A DNA stretch of 64,000 bases from JAOUJD01 sp963811265. GTDB taxonomy: Bacteria > Pseudomonadota > Gammaproteobacteria > Burkholderiales > Burkholderiaceae_F. The notes under the pieces are model-generated. The model saw only the letters and a list, made by a program, of their open reading frames with translations. It made no database searches and was not told where the DNA came from. Shown one piece after another: positions 35,386-43,679 of the stretch; within the stretch, counting starts at the first letter, position 1; each line of letters begins with the position of its first letter. The position numbers and the translations under genes were made by a program. The stretch covers positions 1 to 64,000 of the forward strand of contig CAWEQS010000005.1 in assembly GCA_963811265.1 (NCBI GenBank), given 5' to 3'.

Positions 35386-35622
35386 CTACTTCGCGGGGAT
35401 GCGTGAGTAGTCGTTCTGGCCCTGCGTGCGTGCCTGCAGGGCCGCCTCCCACTGCGCTTTCTGGCCCCCGAACTGCGGGGAGTCCCACGGCGCGGCAACC
35501 GGCGCGCCCGAGTACTTGCCCGGCTCGTACGAGGTGACTTTCTTCTCTCCGCAGGCCGTCAGGCCGACGGCCAGCGCGAGTGCGGCCAGCAGGGCCGCGG
35601 GCTTGGCGAGTCTGCGCATCAT
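35386..35622 (-). CDS. small lipoprotein of the formate dehydrogenase operon
   Basis: A 78-residue protein with a lipoprotein signal (RLAKPAALLAALALAVGL, then T-A-C-G, Cys near residue 25). The mature part has a polar segment YEPGKYSGAPVAAPWDSPQF and ends NDYSRIPAK. Small lipoproteins with this spacing are found in several formate dehydrogenase loci of betaproteobacteria, between beta and gamma genes, but I know of no tested function. The gene begins with ATGATG overlapping the beta-subunit stop, and the gamma gene follows after 11 bases. It probably sits in the membrane near the periplasmic enzyme. Confidence 0.75.
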   Translation of the reverse strand: MMRRLAKPAALLAALALAVGLTACGEKKVTSYEPGKYSGAPVAAPWDSPQFGGQKAQWEAALQARTQGQNDYSRIPAK

Positions 35623-36245
35623 TTTTTCCCCTCGGTCGCCGCCGGTGCCGCTCCACCCTTGGCCGGTCCGTACGCGGTGGCCCAGCCGATGACTTCCGAA
35701 CCCTTGCCGCGTATGGTGACGCGCTCGCGGAAGATGTTGGCGATGACCTCGCCATCGCCGGCGAGCAGCGCCTTGGTGGAGCACATCTCGGCGCACAGCG
35801 GAAGCTTGCCCTCGGCGATGCGGTTCTGGCCGTACTTGCTGAACTGCTCTTCCTCGCTGCCCTTGCCGGGGCCGCCCTGGCAGAACGTGCACTTGTCCAT
35901 CTTGCCGCGCGCGCCGAAGGCGCCGGCTTGAGGGAACTGCGGCGCACCGAAGGGGCAGGCGTACAGGCAATAACCGCAACCGATGCACTGGTCCTTGTCG
36001 TGCAGCACGACGCCGTCGTCGCTGCGAACGAAGCAATCGACCGGACACACCGCCATGCACGGCGCGTCGGAGCAGTGCATGCAGGCGACCGAGATCGAGC
36101 GCTCGCCGGGTACGCCGTCATTGAGCGTGACAACGCGTCGGCGGTTCACGCCCCACGGCACTTCGTTCGCGTTCTTGCAGGCAGTGACACAACCGTTGCA
36201 CTCGATGCAGCGGTTGGCGTCACAGATGAACTTCATGCGGGCCAT
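35619..36245 (-). CDS. fdhB: formate dehydrogenase beta subunit (four-cluster ferredoxin)
   Basis: A 208-residue iron-sulfur subunit that carries electrons from the catalytic subunit to the cytochrome. Four cysteine groups are visible: CIECNGCVTACKN, CMHCSDAPCMAVCP, CIGCGYCLYACPFGAPQFP and CTFCQGG...CAEMC. It lacks the transmembrane C-terminal helix of the enteric FdnH and is close to the size of epsilon- and betaproteobacterial FdhB. A strong AAGGAG ribosome-binding site precedes the ATG at 36245. Its stop overlaps the start of the small lipoprotein gene. Confidence 0.93.
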   Translation of the reverse strand: MARMKFICDANRCIECNGCVTACKNANEVPWGVNRRRVVTLNDGVPGERSISVACMHCSDAPCMAVCPVDCFVRSDDGVVLHDKDQCIGCGYCLYACPFGAPQFPQAGAFGARGKMDKCTFCQGGPGKGSEEEQFSKYGQNRIAEGKLPLCAEMCSTKALLAGDGEVIANIFRERVTIRGKGSEVIGWATAYGPAKGGAAPAATEGKK

Positions 36246-36277
36246 CTTGAGTCTCCTTGTCTCGTTCTCGAGGCCTC

Positions 36278-39238
36278 TCAGGCCAGCTTGACCACCTGGC
36301 AAAGGGACGTCTTGGTCCCTTCCTGCATGTTCGTCACCGCGTCATACCCGTACGTCGTGCTGGTGTTGATCGCCTCGCCCCGGGTGAGCGGTGCCGCACC
36401 AGCCGGGTAGCTGTCCAGCAGATCCTTGCCTTGCCACCAGCCTGCGAAGTGGAAGGGCATGAACACGGTGTCCGGCCCGACCCGCTCGGTCACCTGGGCC
36501 ATGACCTTGAGCTTCGCGCCGGTCGGGGTGTTCACCCAGACCCACTCGCCATTGCGGATGCCGCGGTCGTTGGCAGCCTTCGGGTTGATCTCGATGAACA
36601 TGTTCTGCTGCAGTTCCGCGAGCCACGGATTCGAACGCGTCTCGTCGCCACCGCCCTCGAATTCCGTCAGGCGGCCCGAGGTCATCACGAGCGGGAACTT
36701 CTCGTAGACCTTGTCGGCGATGTTCTTGTCCTGCACGGTCTTGTAGAGCGTCGGGACGCGCCAGAAGTCCTTGCGGTCGGCGTGCGTCGGGTACTTGGCG
36801 ACCAGGTCCGGACGGTTGCTGTACAGCGGTTCGCGGTGCAGCGGCACGGGATCCGGGAAGTTCCAGACCACGGCCCGGGCCTTGGCGTTGCCGAACGGAT
36901 GGCACTGGTGCTTGGTCATCACCACGCGGATGATCCCGCCCGAAAGATCGGTCTTCCAGTTCTTGCCCTCGGCCGCCTTCTTTTCGTCCTCGGTCAGTTC
37001 GTTCCACCAGCCGAGCTTCTTCAGGAACACGTGATCGAACTCGGGGTAGCCCGTGGTGATTTCGGCACCCTTCGAGTGCGAGCCCGCCTCGGCCAGCAGG
37101 TTGACGCCGTCGCGCTCGACTCCGAAATTGGCGCGGAAGTTGCCGCCGCCATCCATCACGGTCTGCGACGTGTCGTACAGGTTGGGCGAGCCCGGATGCT
37201 TCATCTCCGGCGTGCCGTAGCACGGCCACGGCAGCCCGAAGAACTCACCGTCGCACGGACCGCCCTTGGCACGCAGCGTCTTCACGTCGAAGGTGTTCAT
37301 GTGCTTCATGTGCAGCTTCAGCCGCTCGGGGCTCTGGCCCGTGTAGCCGATCGTCCAGGTGCCGCGGTTGATCTCGTTGGCCAGGATGTCCTCGATCACC
37401 GGCTCTTCCCAGCCGCCCGCCCCCTTGACGGTCCGGATGTTCTGCTTGCCGTCCCGCTTGCCCAGCAACTGGTCGCCGAAGCCCCACTTCTGCGCGAAGC
37501 GCAGCATGATGGCGTGGTCCGTACGCGACTCGAACAGGGGCTCGATGACCTTCTCGCGCCACTGGATCGAACGGTTGGACGCCGTGCAGGAGCCCGTCGT
37601 CTCGAACTGCGTGCACGCGGGCAGCAGGTAGACGGTGCGGTTCGGGTTGACCTTGCCGCCTTCAGCCGGCATCGCCGCCATCGCCGCGGTCGCCGACGGG
37701 TACGGATCGACCACGACCAGCAGGTCGAGCGCGTCCATGGCCTTCTTCATTTCCAGCCCGCGCGTCTGCGAATTGGGCGCGTGGCCCCAATAGAACACCG
37801 CCCGCAGGTTCGGCCCCTGGCCGATCGCTTCGTTGGGCTCCAGCACAGCGTCGATCCAGCGACTGACCGTGGTGCCCGGCTTGGTCATCATCGCATCCGA
37901 CGCAAAGCGCTTCTTCAGCCAATCGAGGTCGACGTTCCAGACCTTGGCCCAGTGCACCCAGGAGCCCGGCACGATGCCGTAATAGCCGGGCAGGGAGTCG
38001 GGGTTCGGGCCGACATCGGTCGCGCCCTGGACGTTGTCGTGGCCGCGGAAGATGTTGGTGCCGCCGCCTGAGACTCCGACGTTGCCGAGCACGAGTTGCA
38101 GCAGGCAGGAGGCGCGCACGATGGCGTTGCCGGTCGTGTGCTGGGTCTGCCCCATGCACCAGACGACCGTGCTCGGACGGTTCTTGGCCATGGTCTCCGC
38201 GGCCAGCAGCACCTGGTCTTCCGGCACGCCGCAGGCTTCGGTCACCTTGTCGGGGGTCCACTTCATGACCTCCTCCTTGACCTTGTCGATGCCGTAGACG
38301 CGCGCCGCCAGGTACGCCTTGTCCTCCCAGCCGTTCTTGAAGATGTGAAACATCATCCCGTAGAGGAACGGGATGTCCCCGCCCGAGCGCAGGCGGATGA
38401 AGTGATCGGCCTTCGCCGCCGTGCGCGTGAAGCGCGGATCGACGACGATCACCTTGGCGCCGTTCTCCTTTGCATGCAGCGAGAACAGCATGGACACCGG
38501 GTGCGCCTCGGCGGCGTTCGACCCGATGTACATGATGGCCTTCGAGTTCATCATGTCGTTGTAGGAGTTCGTCATCGCGCCGTACCCCCACGTGTTCGCC
38601 ACACCGGCGACCGTCGTGGAGTGGCAGATGCGCGCCTGGTGGTCACAGTTGTTGGTGCCCCAGAGCGAAACGAACTTGCGCAGCAGGTAGGCCTGCTCGT
38701 TGTTGTGCTTGGACGAGCCGATGAAGTACGCGGCGTCGGGCCCGGACTCCTCGCGGATCTTGGACATCTTCGCGGTGATCTCGTCGATCGCCTGGTCCCA
38801 GCCGATCTTCTGGTACTTGCCGTCGACCAGCTTCATCGGGTACTTCAGCCGGTGGGAATGCTCCGTCATGCCGTGCTCGCGCACCGAAGCACCCTTGGCA
38901 CAGTGCGCCCCGAGGTTCAGCGGCGAATCGAACACTGGCTCCTGGCGCACCCACACGCCGTTCTTCACGACCGCATCGACCGCGCAACCGACGGAGCAGT
39001 GCGTGCACACGGTCCGGCGAACCACTTCGCCAGCGCCCGCCTGCGCAGTCGCCGGGGCTGCCTCGGCCTTGCCGATGGCCCCGTACGGCAATTGCGCTGC
39101 GAACGCCGCGGCGCCGGCGGTCACGCCAGAGCGCTTCAGGAACGTGCGTCGATCGATCGTCCGGCCACGCATGCCGGAAACGGCGCGCGCAAGGCGACCC
39201 TGGGCCGTCGCGGCCCCCGCGGATTTCTTCGTAAGCAT
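36278..39238 (-). CDS. fdhA: formate dehydrogenase catalytic subunit, Cys-type, Tat exported
   Basis: A 986-residue bis-MGD oxidoreductase that oxidises formate to carbon dioxide. A twin-arginine signal (RRTFLKRSG at residues 30-38) sends the folded enzyme to the periplasm. The [4Fe-4S] ligands are Cys78, Cys81, Cys85 and Cys113 (CTHCSVGC...C). The active-site residue is Cys205 in ARICHSTTV, at the position where enteric FdnG has selenocysteine, encoded by TGC and not by UGA. The following His206, the TWGYGAMTN block and GSNAAEAHPV agree with FdnG-type enzymes. The C-terminal domain closes with the cofactor-binding VWVNTPTGAKLKVMAQVT region. Neighbouring tungstate import genes make a W- or Mo-cofactor equally possible. 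Confidence 0.95.
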   Translation of the reverse strand: MLTKKSAGAATAQGRLARAVSGMRGRTIDRRTFLKRSGVTAGAAAFAAQLPYGAIGKAEAAPATAQAGAGEVVRRTVCTHCSVGCAVDAVVKNGVWVRQEPVFDSPLNLGAHCAKGASVREHGMTEHSHRLKYPMKLVDGKYQKIGWDQAIDEITAKMSKIREESGPDAAYFIGSSKHNNEQAYLLRKFVSLWGTNNCDHQARICHSTTVAGVANTWGYGAMTNSYNDMMNSKAIMYIGSNAAEAHPVSMLFSLHAKENGAKVIVVDPRFTRTAAKADHFIRLRSGGDIPFLYGMMFHIFKNGWEDKAYLAARVYGIDKVKEEVMKWTPDKVTEACGVPEDQVLLAAETMAKNRPSTVVWCMGQTQHTTGNAIVRASCLLQLVLGNVGVSGGGTNIFRGHDNVQGATDVGPNPDSLPGYYGIVPGSWVHWAKVWNVDLDWLKKRFASDAMMTKPGTTVSRWIDAVLEPNEAIGQGPNLRAVFYWGHAPNSQTRGLEMKKAMDALDLLVVVDPYPSATAAMAAMPAEGGKVNPNRTVYLLPACTQFETTGSCTASNRSIQWREKVIEPLFESRTDHAIMLRFAQKWGFGDQLLGKRDGKQNIRTVKGAGGWEEPVIEDILANEINRGTWTIGYTGQSPERLKLHMKHMNTFDVKTLRAKGGPCDGEFFGLPWPCYGTPEMKHPGSPNLYDTSQTVMDGGGNFRANFGVERDGVNLLAEAGSHSKGAEITTGYPEFDHVFLKKLGWWNELTEDEKKAAEGKNWKTDLSGGIIRVVMTKHQCHPFGNAKARAVVWNFPDPVPLHREPLYSNRPDLVAKYPTHADRKDFWRVPTLYKTVQDKNIADKVYEKFPLVMTSGRLTEFEGGGDETRSNPWLAELQQNMFIEINPKAANDRGIRNGEWVWVNTPTGAKLKVMAQVTERVGPDTVFMPFHFAGWWQGKDLLDSYPAGAAPLTRGEAINTSTTYGYDAVTNMQEGTKTSLCQVVKLA

Positions 39239-39253
39239 CGGGGAGTCTCCCGT

Positions 39254-39454
39254 CTAGACCTGGGTGGTGCGGTAGTAGTGCCGGATGTGCGCGGTTTCGC
39301 GATAACCGGCCCGGGCCGGGTCATCGGCAGCGGCGGTGCCCGCCGCAGTCTTACGCTCGCCAACGAGAGTCGTCGCCACGGCGGCGGCCGCAGCGGCGCC
39401 GCCAATAGCGACTGTCTTGAAGAAGCCGCGACGGCTCGGTTCTGCATTTTTCAT
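39254..39454 (-). CDS. small twin-arginine signal protein of the formate dehydrogenase region
   Basis: A 66-residue protein with a clear Tat signal, SRRGFFKTVAIGGAAAAAAV, and a short mature tail ending ETAHIRHYYRTTQV. It matches the family named formate dehydrogenase region TAT target, which is found just upstream of fdhA in many proteobacteria. Its role is not known; it may be a periplasmic partner or a maturation factor for the exported enzyme. An AAGGA site precedes the ATG, and fdhA starts 15 bases later. Confidence 0.88.
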   Translation of the reverse strand: MKNAEPSRRGFFKTVAIGGAAAAAAVATTLVGERKTAAGTAAADDPARAGYRETAHIRHYYRTTQV

Positions 39455-39539
39455 ATGAACGGTCCTTCATTCCCGTTGGCTGTCCGATCATCGCCCAGCC
39501 ACAAACAGTCAGTCAACGCTTAGGTTCCACTGCCACTGC

Positions 39540-40154
39540 CTAGCCCATCTCGAATTGCGCTAGATCAGACTCCATGAAAGCTTCGAGCAGCCGAACAGCT
39601 GCCTTGTAGAAATCACTGAGCTCGGCCTTGTGCGCCGCACCACAAAATCCTCGGTAGGCAGGCTGCAGATAGCGGACAAAGAATTCCCGCTGGAGTTCCA
39701 GTGACTGCGCGTCGGATCCGGCGGCCACGAGGTGACGCATGACCTCCAGCACCGCGGTCAGGTTGTCTTCCGGCTCGGCCGAAGCGGCCGTGCGCGCGAG
39801 CCCGAGTTGAACCAGCGTGTCACGCAACTCGACCAGCACCACTTCCTTGCGCGCGACCGGGAGATAGTGCGACAGGTAGGTGCTGACCGCCGCCTTACCG
39901 ACCCCGATGAACGTCGCGTCGAACTCCAGAGTCGCGTCCCGCGCGGACGTATTCGCAGCGGCGGCGGCGAGGTCGTTCCACGCGCGCGCCAGTTCGCCAT
40001 CACCTTCGACGCCGCCGGCCGACTGAGCCAACGCGCGAAGCAGCCCGTCGTCCGGCCCCGCGGCGAACAGACGCGCAAGCAGCGCGTAGAAGTGCAGACG
40101 ACCCTCGTCCTCCGGCGCGAGCGTCACGTCCGGCGCAACCTCGCGAGCGCTCAT
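39540..40154 (-). CDS. TorD/DmsD-type chaperone for formate dehydrogenase
   Basis: A 204-residue all-helical protein of the TorD/NarJ/DmsD chaperone family, which binds the Tat signal of molybdoenzymes until cofactor insertion is complete. Key phrases are RLHFYALLARLFAAGPDDGLL near the start, TLEFDATFIGVGKAAVSTYL (matching the E-x-x-x-L-F-x-G motif region) and LQREFFVRYLQPAYRGFC. Its ATG overlaps the stop of the polyferredoxin gene (ATGA) and it lies 85 bases ahead of the small Tat protein gene. Its client is almost certainly the adjacent catalytic subunit. Confidence 0.85.
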   Translation of the reverse strand: MSAREVAPDVTLAPEDEGRLHFYALLARLFAAGPDDGLLRALAQSAGGVEGDGELARAWNDLAAAAANTSARDATLEFDATFIGVGKAAVSTYLSHYLPVARKEVVLVELRDTLVQLGLARTAASAEPEDNLTAVLEVMRHLVAAGSDAQSLELQREFFVRYLQPAYRGFCGAAHKAELSDFYKAAVRLLEAFMESDLAQFEMG

Positions 40155-42229
40155 CGCTTGACCTCGAAGATCGACATTTCGTTCTTCGACTCCATCATGT
40201 CGATCACGCGACAGTCAGCGCACATCTGGATGCGGCGCAGCGCCGTACCGGAGAACATCGGATGTGCGCCCAGGCGGCCGGTCATCACGTCGATCATCTG
40301 CCGCGTCCCGAAGGGCGCGCCGCAACGCACGCAATGGAATGGCTCGGTCTCGTGCAGCGTGACCCGCTGGCGCGCCGCTGGCGTCACCAGAAGGCGTGGC
40401 ACCAGGCTGATGGCCTGCTCGGGGCACGTCGTTTCGCACAGGCCGCACTGCACGCAGTTCTGCTCGATGAAGAGCAGCTTCGGCGCGTCCTCCGCATCCA
40501 GCAGCGCGGAGCTCGGACAGGCGCCGATGCAGGCCTTGCACAGGGTGCAGCGCGCTGCATTGATCGCCAGCGTGCCGAACGGCGAACCGGACGGCAGCGC
40601 GATCTGCTCCGGCGGCTCCGACGCCTGCCGCACGAGGTGATCAATGGCGAAGTCGAGCGTCTCGCGCTTGCGGTTGGACAGGTGAAAGGTCGCGGGAGCG
40701 GAGACGGTCGCCGCCGGCCGCGCGGACCATAGTGCTGCCTGCAGCGCGGCGGGCTCCTCGGCACGCAGAACCTGCCAGTGGACACCGCTGAAGCCCAATC
40801 CGTTCAGGATCGCATCGGCGAGGCGGGCCTGCTGCTCGAGCAGGGCGCCGTGCTCGTCCGCCCCTTCGTCGTCGAGCAGCGAGAACACCTGGCTGGCGCC
40901 ATAGGCGATGGCGCCCAGGACGACGTCGATGCCGATCGTCGCCACGCCATGAACCTCGATTGGGACGACCCGCGCCGGCAGCCCCTTGCCCACGCGCGCC
41001 AGCCGCGAAATCAGCGCCCGGCCGCTGGTGCCGTTGTGGAACAGCAGCGCGGCGTCCTCGCCGCCGGCTGCGCGATAGACCGATAGGAGCGTGCGCAGGC
41101 GCGCCCCGATGTCAGCGACGCCGGGGTAGGCGAAGCGCAGCGCGCCCGTCGGACAGGTCGTTGCGCAGTCACCGCATCCCATGCACAGGAAAGGGTGCGC
41201 CCAAACCTTGTCGCCGAGCGAGACGACAGCCTCGGTCGCGCAGGCATCGATGCAGCGGGTGCAGCCGGTCTTGGTGTTGCGACTGTGCGCGCAGAGCTTC
41301 TCTTCGTACTGCACATAGCGCGGCTTCTCGAACTCGCCCACCATCTGCGCCAGTCGCATGGCCGCCTGCGCCTGCTCCAGCGGATCGGCGCCCGGCGCCA
41401 GGTAGCCGAACGGCTTTTCGGGCATTCGCATCAACGGCTGCGCGGACAGGTCGAACACCAGGTCGAACTGCTCGGTGCGCGTCGACGCGGCGCGGCCGAA
41501 GTCGATCGCACCGATCGATCCGCAGGCCTTCACGCACGCCCGGTGCGACTTGCAGCGTGTGAGGTCCACCTGGTACGTCAAGTCGATCGCCTGCTCCGGA
41601 CAAGCCCTGATGCAGGCGTTGCAGCGGGTGCAGGCCTCGAGATCGATCGGGTTGGCCTGCTCCCACCGGACTTCGAACTTGCCCAGATACCCCTGCACGG
41701 AACGCGGCATCCCCGACCACACCGGGTAGCGACGCGTCGCCGGCAGTTCGGCGCCGCGCGCGGTCGTGATGAGGACCGCAACCGACAGGCTGTCGGCCAG
41801 TTGCTCGGCCCACGCGATCGCCGCCTCGGCTGGACCGATGATCAGCACTTCGCCCTTCGATGCGTACGAGACAACCGCGACCGGCTGCGGCTCAGGCAGG
41901 TCGGACAGCGCTAGCAGCGCCGCGATCTTCGGGGTTGCCGCCGCGCCTTCGGCCGACCATCCAGCCGCCTCGCGGATATCGACGAACTTGAGCTCCGTCG
42001 ACGCGCCAGCGCCCGCGGCCAGTTCCGTGAACAGCGGCGCCTCCTGCGTGCATGCGACCGTGCAGGAGGACGCTCCCAGCGCCGAGGTGAAGCCGTCGAC
42101 TTGCTTGCGACACAACTCGGTGAAGATCGGAATCGCCTCGCGCCCGAGCGCGCGGCCCAGCGCCGCTCCGTCCAGCGCCATGGTGCGGTTGCAGTTGCAG
42201 ACTTTCAGTGTGTTGCCTTGCGTGGCCAT
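40151..42229 (-). CDS. polyferredoxin of the formate dehydrogenase locus
   Basis: A 692-residue cytoplasmic protein with no export signal. Iron-sulfur cysteine groups are at residues 200-210, 226-236 (variant spacing), 313-330, 349-359, 561-571 and 592-602, most in C-x2-C-x2-C-x3-C form. Two C-terminal pairs (CVRC near 632 and CADC near 672) look like a zinc or iron site. Between the cluster groups lies a region of about 170 residues (380-550) with a nucleotide-binding look, and the N-terminus has further Cys (11, 13, 40, 56, 60). It has homologues beside DUF3305/DUF3306 genes in other formate dehydrogenase loci, annotated only as 4Fe-4S binding protein. A role in electron supply for enzyme maturation or in coupling formate oxidation to a soluble carrier is inference. 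Confidence 0.75.
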   Translation of the reverse strand: MATQGNTLKVCNCNRTMALDGAALGRALGREAIPIFTELCRKQVDGFTSALGASSCTVACTQEAPLFTELAAGAGASTELKFVDIREAAGWSAEGAAATPKIAALLALSDLPEPQPVAVVSYASKGEVLIIGPAEAAIAWAEQLADSLSVAVLITTARGAELPATRRYPVWSGMPRSVQGYLGKFEVRWEQANPIDLEACTRCNACIRACPEQAIDLTYQVDLTRCKSHRACVKACGSIGAIDFGRAASTRTEQFDLVFDLSAQPLMRMPEKPFGYLAPGADPLEQAQAAMRLAQMVGEFEKPRYVQYEEKLCAHSRNTKTGCTRCIDACATEAVVSLGDKVWAHPFLCMGCGDCATTCPTGALRFAYPGVADIGARLRTLLSVYRAAGGEDAALLFHNGTSGRALISRLARVGKGLPARVVPIEVHGVATIGIDVVLGAIAYGASQVFSLLDDEGADEHGALLEQQARLADAILNGLGFSGVHWQVLRAEEPAALQAALWSARPAATVSAPATFHLSNRKRETLDFAIDHLVRQASEPPEQIALPSGSPFGTLAINAARCTLCKACIGACPSSALLDAEDAPKLLFIEQNCVQCGLCETTCPEQAISLVPRLLVTPAARQRVTLHETEPFHCVRCGAPFGTRQMIDVMTGRLGAHPMFSGTALRRIQMCADCRVIDMMESKNEMSIFEVKR

Positions 42230-42235
42230 GCGGGC

Positions 42236-42976
42236 TCAGGTCGAAGTGGGATCGGGAGCAATTGCCTTGCCTGGAGGACCGGCAATTGAAGAAGCGTCGC
42301 GCAACGGTCCGGCCGGATCTTCGCGTAGCGGCAACTCCAAGGACACGGCCGTCGGCGGGCCAGCAAGCGCGGAAGTCGGCTCGAGCCCGCCGTCGGCGGC
42401 GGCGAGGTCGCCTCCCTCACCGCCGTCGCCAGGACTCGATGCGGGATCGACATCCTCGCCAGCGGTGGCCTCCTGGGGTTGCTGTGCATCGCCGCCAGCG
42501 GCTGCCGATGCTTCCGCCGCGTCCAGCGCCGCGAGTTCGGAGTCGAGCAGGAACGCGCGCGCGCTCGGCAGGCGCATGCGCAGCGCCGCCGGCAACGGCT
42601 CGAACTGCGTGTAGTCGTCGACGTACACGTCCATCATGTCCATCTGATTGAAGTGCGGGTCGGCGAAGAGTTTCTTCAGCGCCGCACGGCGCAATTCATC
42701 GGCGACCGGCTGCTGGAAGAACGCCTGGTAGTCCGAACGCAGGCCATCGAGCGATTCGATCGGCGGCAGCGGCACTTCGGTCGTTGCCGCAGGGTCGCGC
42801 TCCGGCGCAGGCGCCGGAACTGGCTCAACCGCCGCCACCCCCTGGCTCGCGTCCTTCGCCGGAAGGGCGGCCGCCGCGTCTGGCGCGAGACTCTCGGCAG
42901 GTCGCTCGACCTCGCGCTCGGCGGCCAGCTTGCGCCGTGACCAGCGCGCGAGGAAGGATTCCGAATCAGCGCTCAT
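42236..42976 (-). CDS. DUF3306 domain protein
   Basis: A roughly 246-residue protein. The DUF3306 core is SFLARWSRRKLAAERE at the start and, later, EVPLPPIESLDGLRSDYQAF, LRRAALKKLFADPHFNQMDM and MDVYVDDYTQFEPLP, which are the conserved parts of the family. The remaining C-terminal 110 residues are low-complexity Ala/Gly/Pro/Asp and probably disordered. There is no signal peptide. A second possible start lies 12 bases upstream at 42988. The gene sits six bases before the polyferredoxin gene and 61-73 bases after DUF3305. The function of the family is unknown, but it is nearly always linked to formate dehydrogenase genes. Confidence 0.8.
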   Translation of the reverse strand: MSADSESFLARWSRRKLAAEREVERPAESLAPDAAAALPAKDASQGVAAVEPVPAPAPERDPAATTEVPLPPIESLDGLRSDYQAFFQQPVADELRRAALKKLFADPHFNQMDMMDVYVDDYTQFEPLPAALRMRLPSARAFLLDSELAALDAAEASAAAGGDAQQPQEATAGEDVDPASSPGDGGEGGDLAAADGGLEPTSALAGPPTAVSLELPLREDPAGPLRDASSIAGPPGKAIAPDPTST

Positions 42977-43049
42977 CCGGTCACCCATCACACGAGCCGG
43001 CCTGCGTGCCGCGCGCGTCGAGATGCGAACGCCGTCCACTCCTTGGGAC

Positions 43050-43529
43050 TCATGCGTTGTCGCGCTTGGCGCCGAGGAACGATGCCGGCGCCGGGCGGCG
43101 CTTCTTCTCCGGCGCCTTCAAGTGCTGCTGCGTGAACGCGGCGAGCCACGGCAGCCACTCGGCGGGCATAGGCACCGCTTCGACCTCGGCACCGCCATCG
43201 AGGCGCCGCGCGGCCTCGTGGTAGCTGAGCGTGACCCAGCGCGGCACGGCGCCCGCCTCGGTGAGTTCCCACTCCACGAAGGCGACTGGCTGATCGGTCG
43301 TCAGGTTCAGGTAGTACCCCTCGGCCTCGGTGCGATTCAACTCGACCTCGAAGCCGAGATGCAGCCACTGCTCGCCCGACTCATTGCGCTCGAGCAGGAT
43401 CGGCCCCTCGCCGCGCGCGCCCTCGCGTTCGATGACGGCGACGGGCACCCAGATCGCGGATGTCCACGGGTTGTCGACGATGCGCTTGGCGGTCACGACC
43501 GCGGCAGGCCTTCGCAAGGGATGCGGCAT
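43050..43529 (-). CDS. DUF3305 domain protein
   Basis: A 159-residue soluble protein. The family pattern is VTAKRIVDNPWTSAIWVPVA in the first strand-helix part, then ERNESGEQWLHLGFEVELNR and EGYYLNLTTDQPVAFVEW, followed by a VTLSYHEAARRLDGG stretch and an acidic/basic C-terminus. It starts the minus-strand formate dehydrogenase operon and is divergent from fdhD; the 150-base gap (43530-43679) should hold both promoters. No cysteine cluster is present, so it may act as a protein partner of the polyferredoxin or of the enzyme during maturation. The function is not known. Confidence 0.82.
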   Translation of the reverse strand: MPHPLRRPAAVVTAKRIVDNPWTSAIWVPVAVIEREGARGEGPILLERNESGEQWLHLGFEVELNRTEAEGYYLNLTTDQPVAFVEWELTEAGAVPRWVTLSYHEAARRLDGGAEVEAVPMPAEWLPWLAAFTQQHLKAPEKKRRPAPASFLGAKRDNA

Positions 43530-43679
43530 TGCTTCGATGTTATCTTCCTTCGAATGGTGGAGATTATTCCTGCTTGAGCGCACCGGGCGCAAACCGGAAT
43601 ACGTGCGAAGGGTCTTTGGCACATCGCGCCGCATGCGCGACGCACTCGACGCGCACCACGAAGCCGAATCCGACCAACG

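Noticed and set aside
36257..38071. A 604-codon plus-strand frame opposite the formate dehydrogenase alpha gene
   Set aside because: Antisense to a conserved 986-residue enzyme; protein is Arg/Leu/His-rich with no motif.
38500..38660. Possible selenocysteine codon in formate dehydrogenase
   Set aside because: The active-site codon is TGC (Cys205), and no in-frame TGA interrupts the gene, so no SECIS element is needed.
43530..43679. Sigma54-type promoter in the fdhD/DUF3305 gap
   Set aside because: A TGGCAC is present, but the downstream GC element is at the wrong spacing on either strand.
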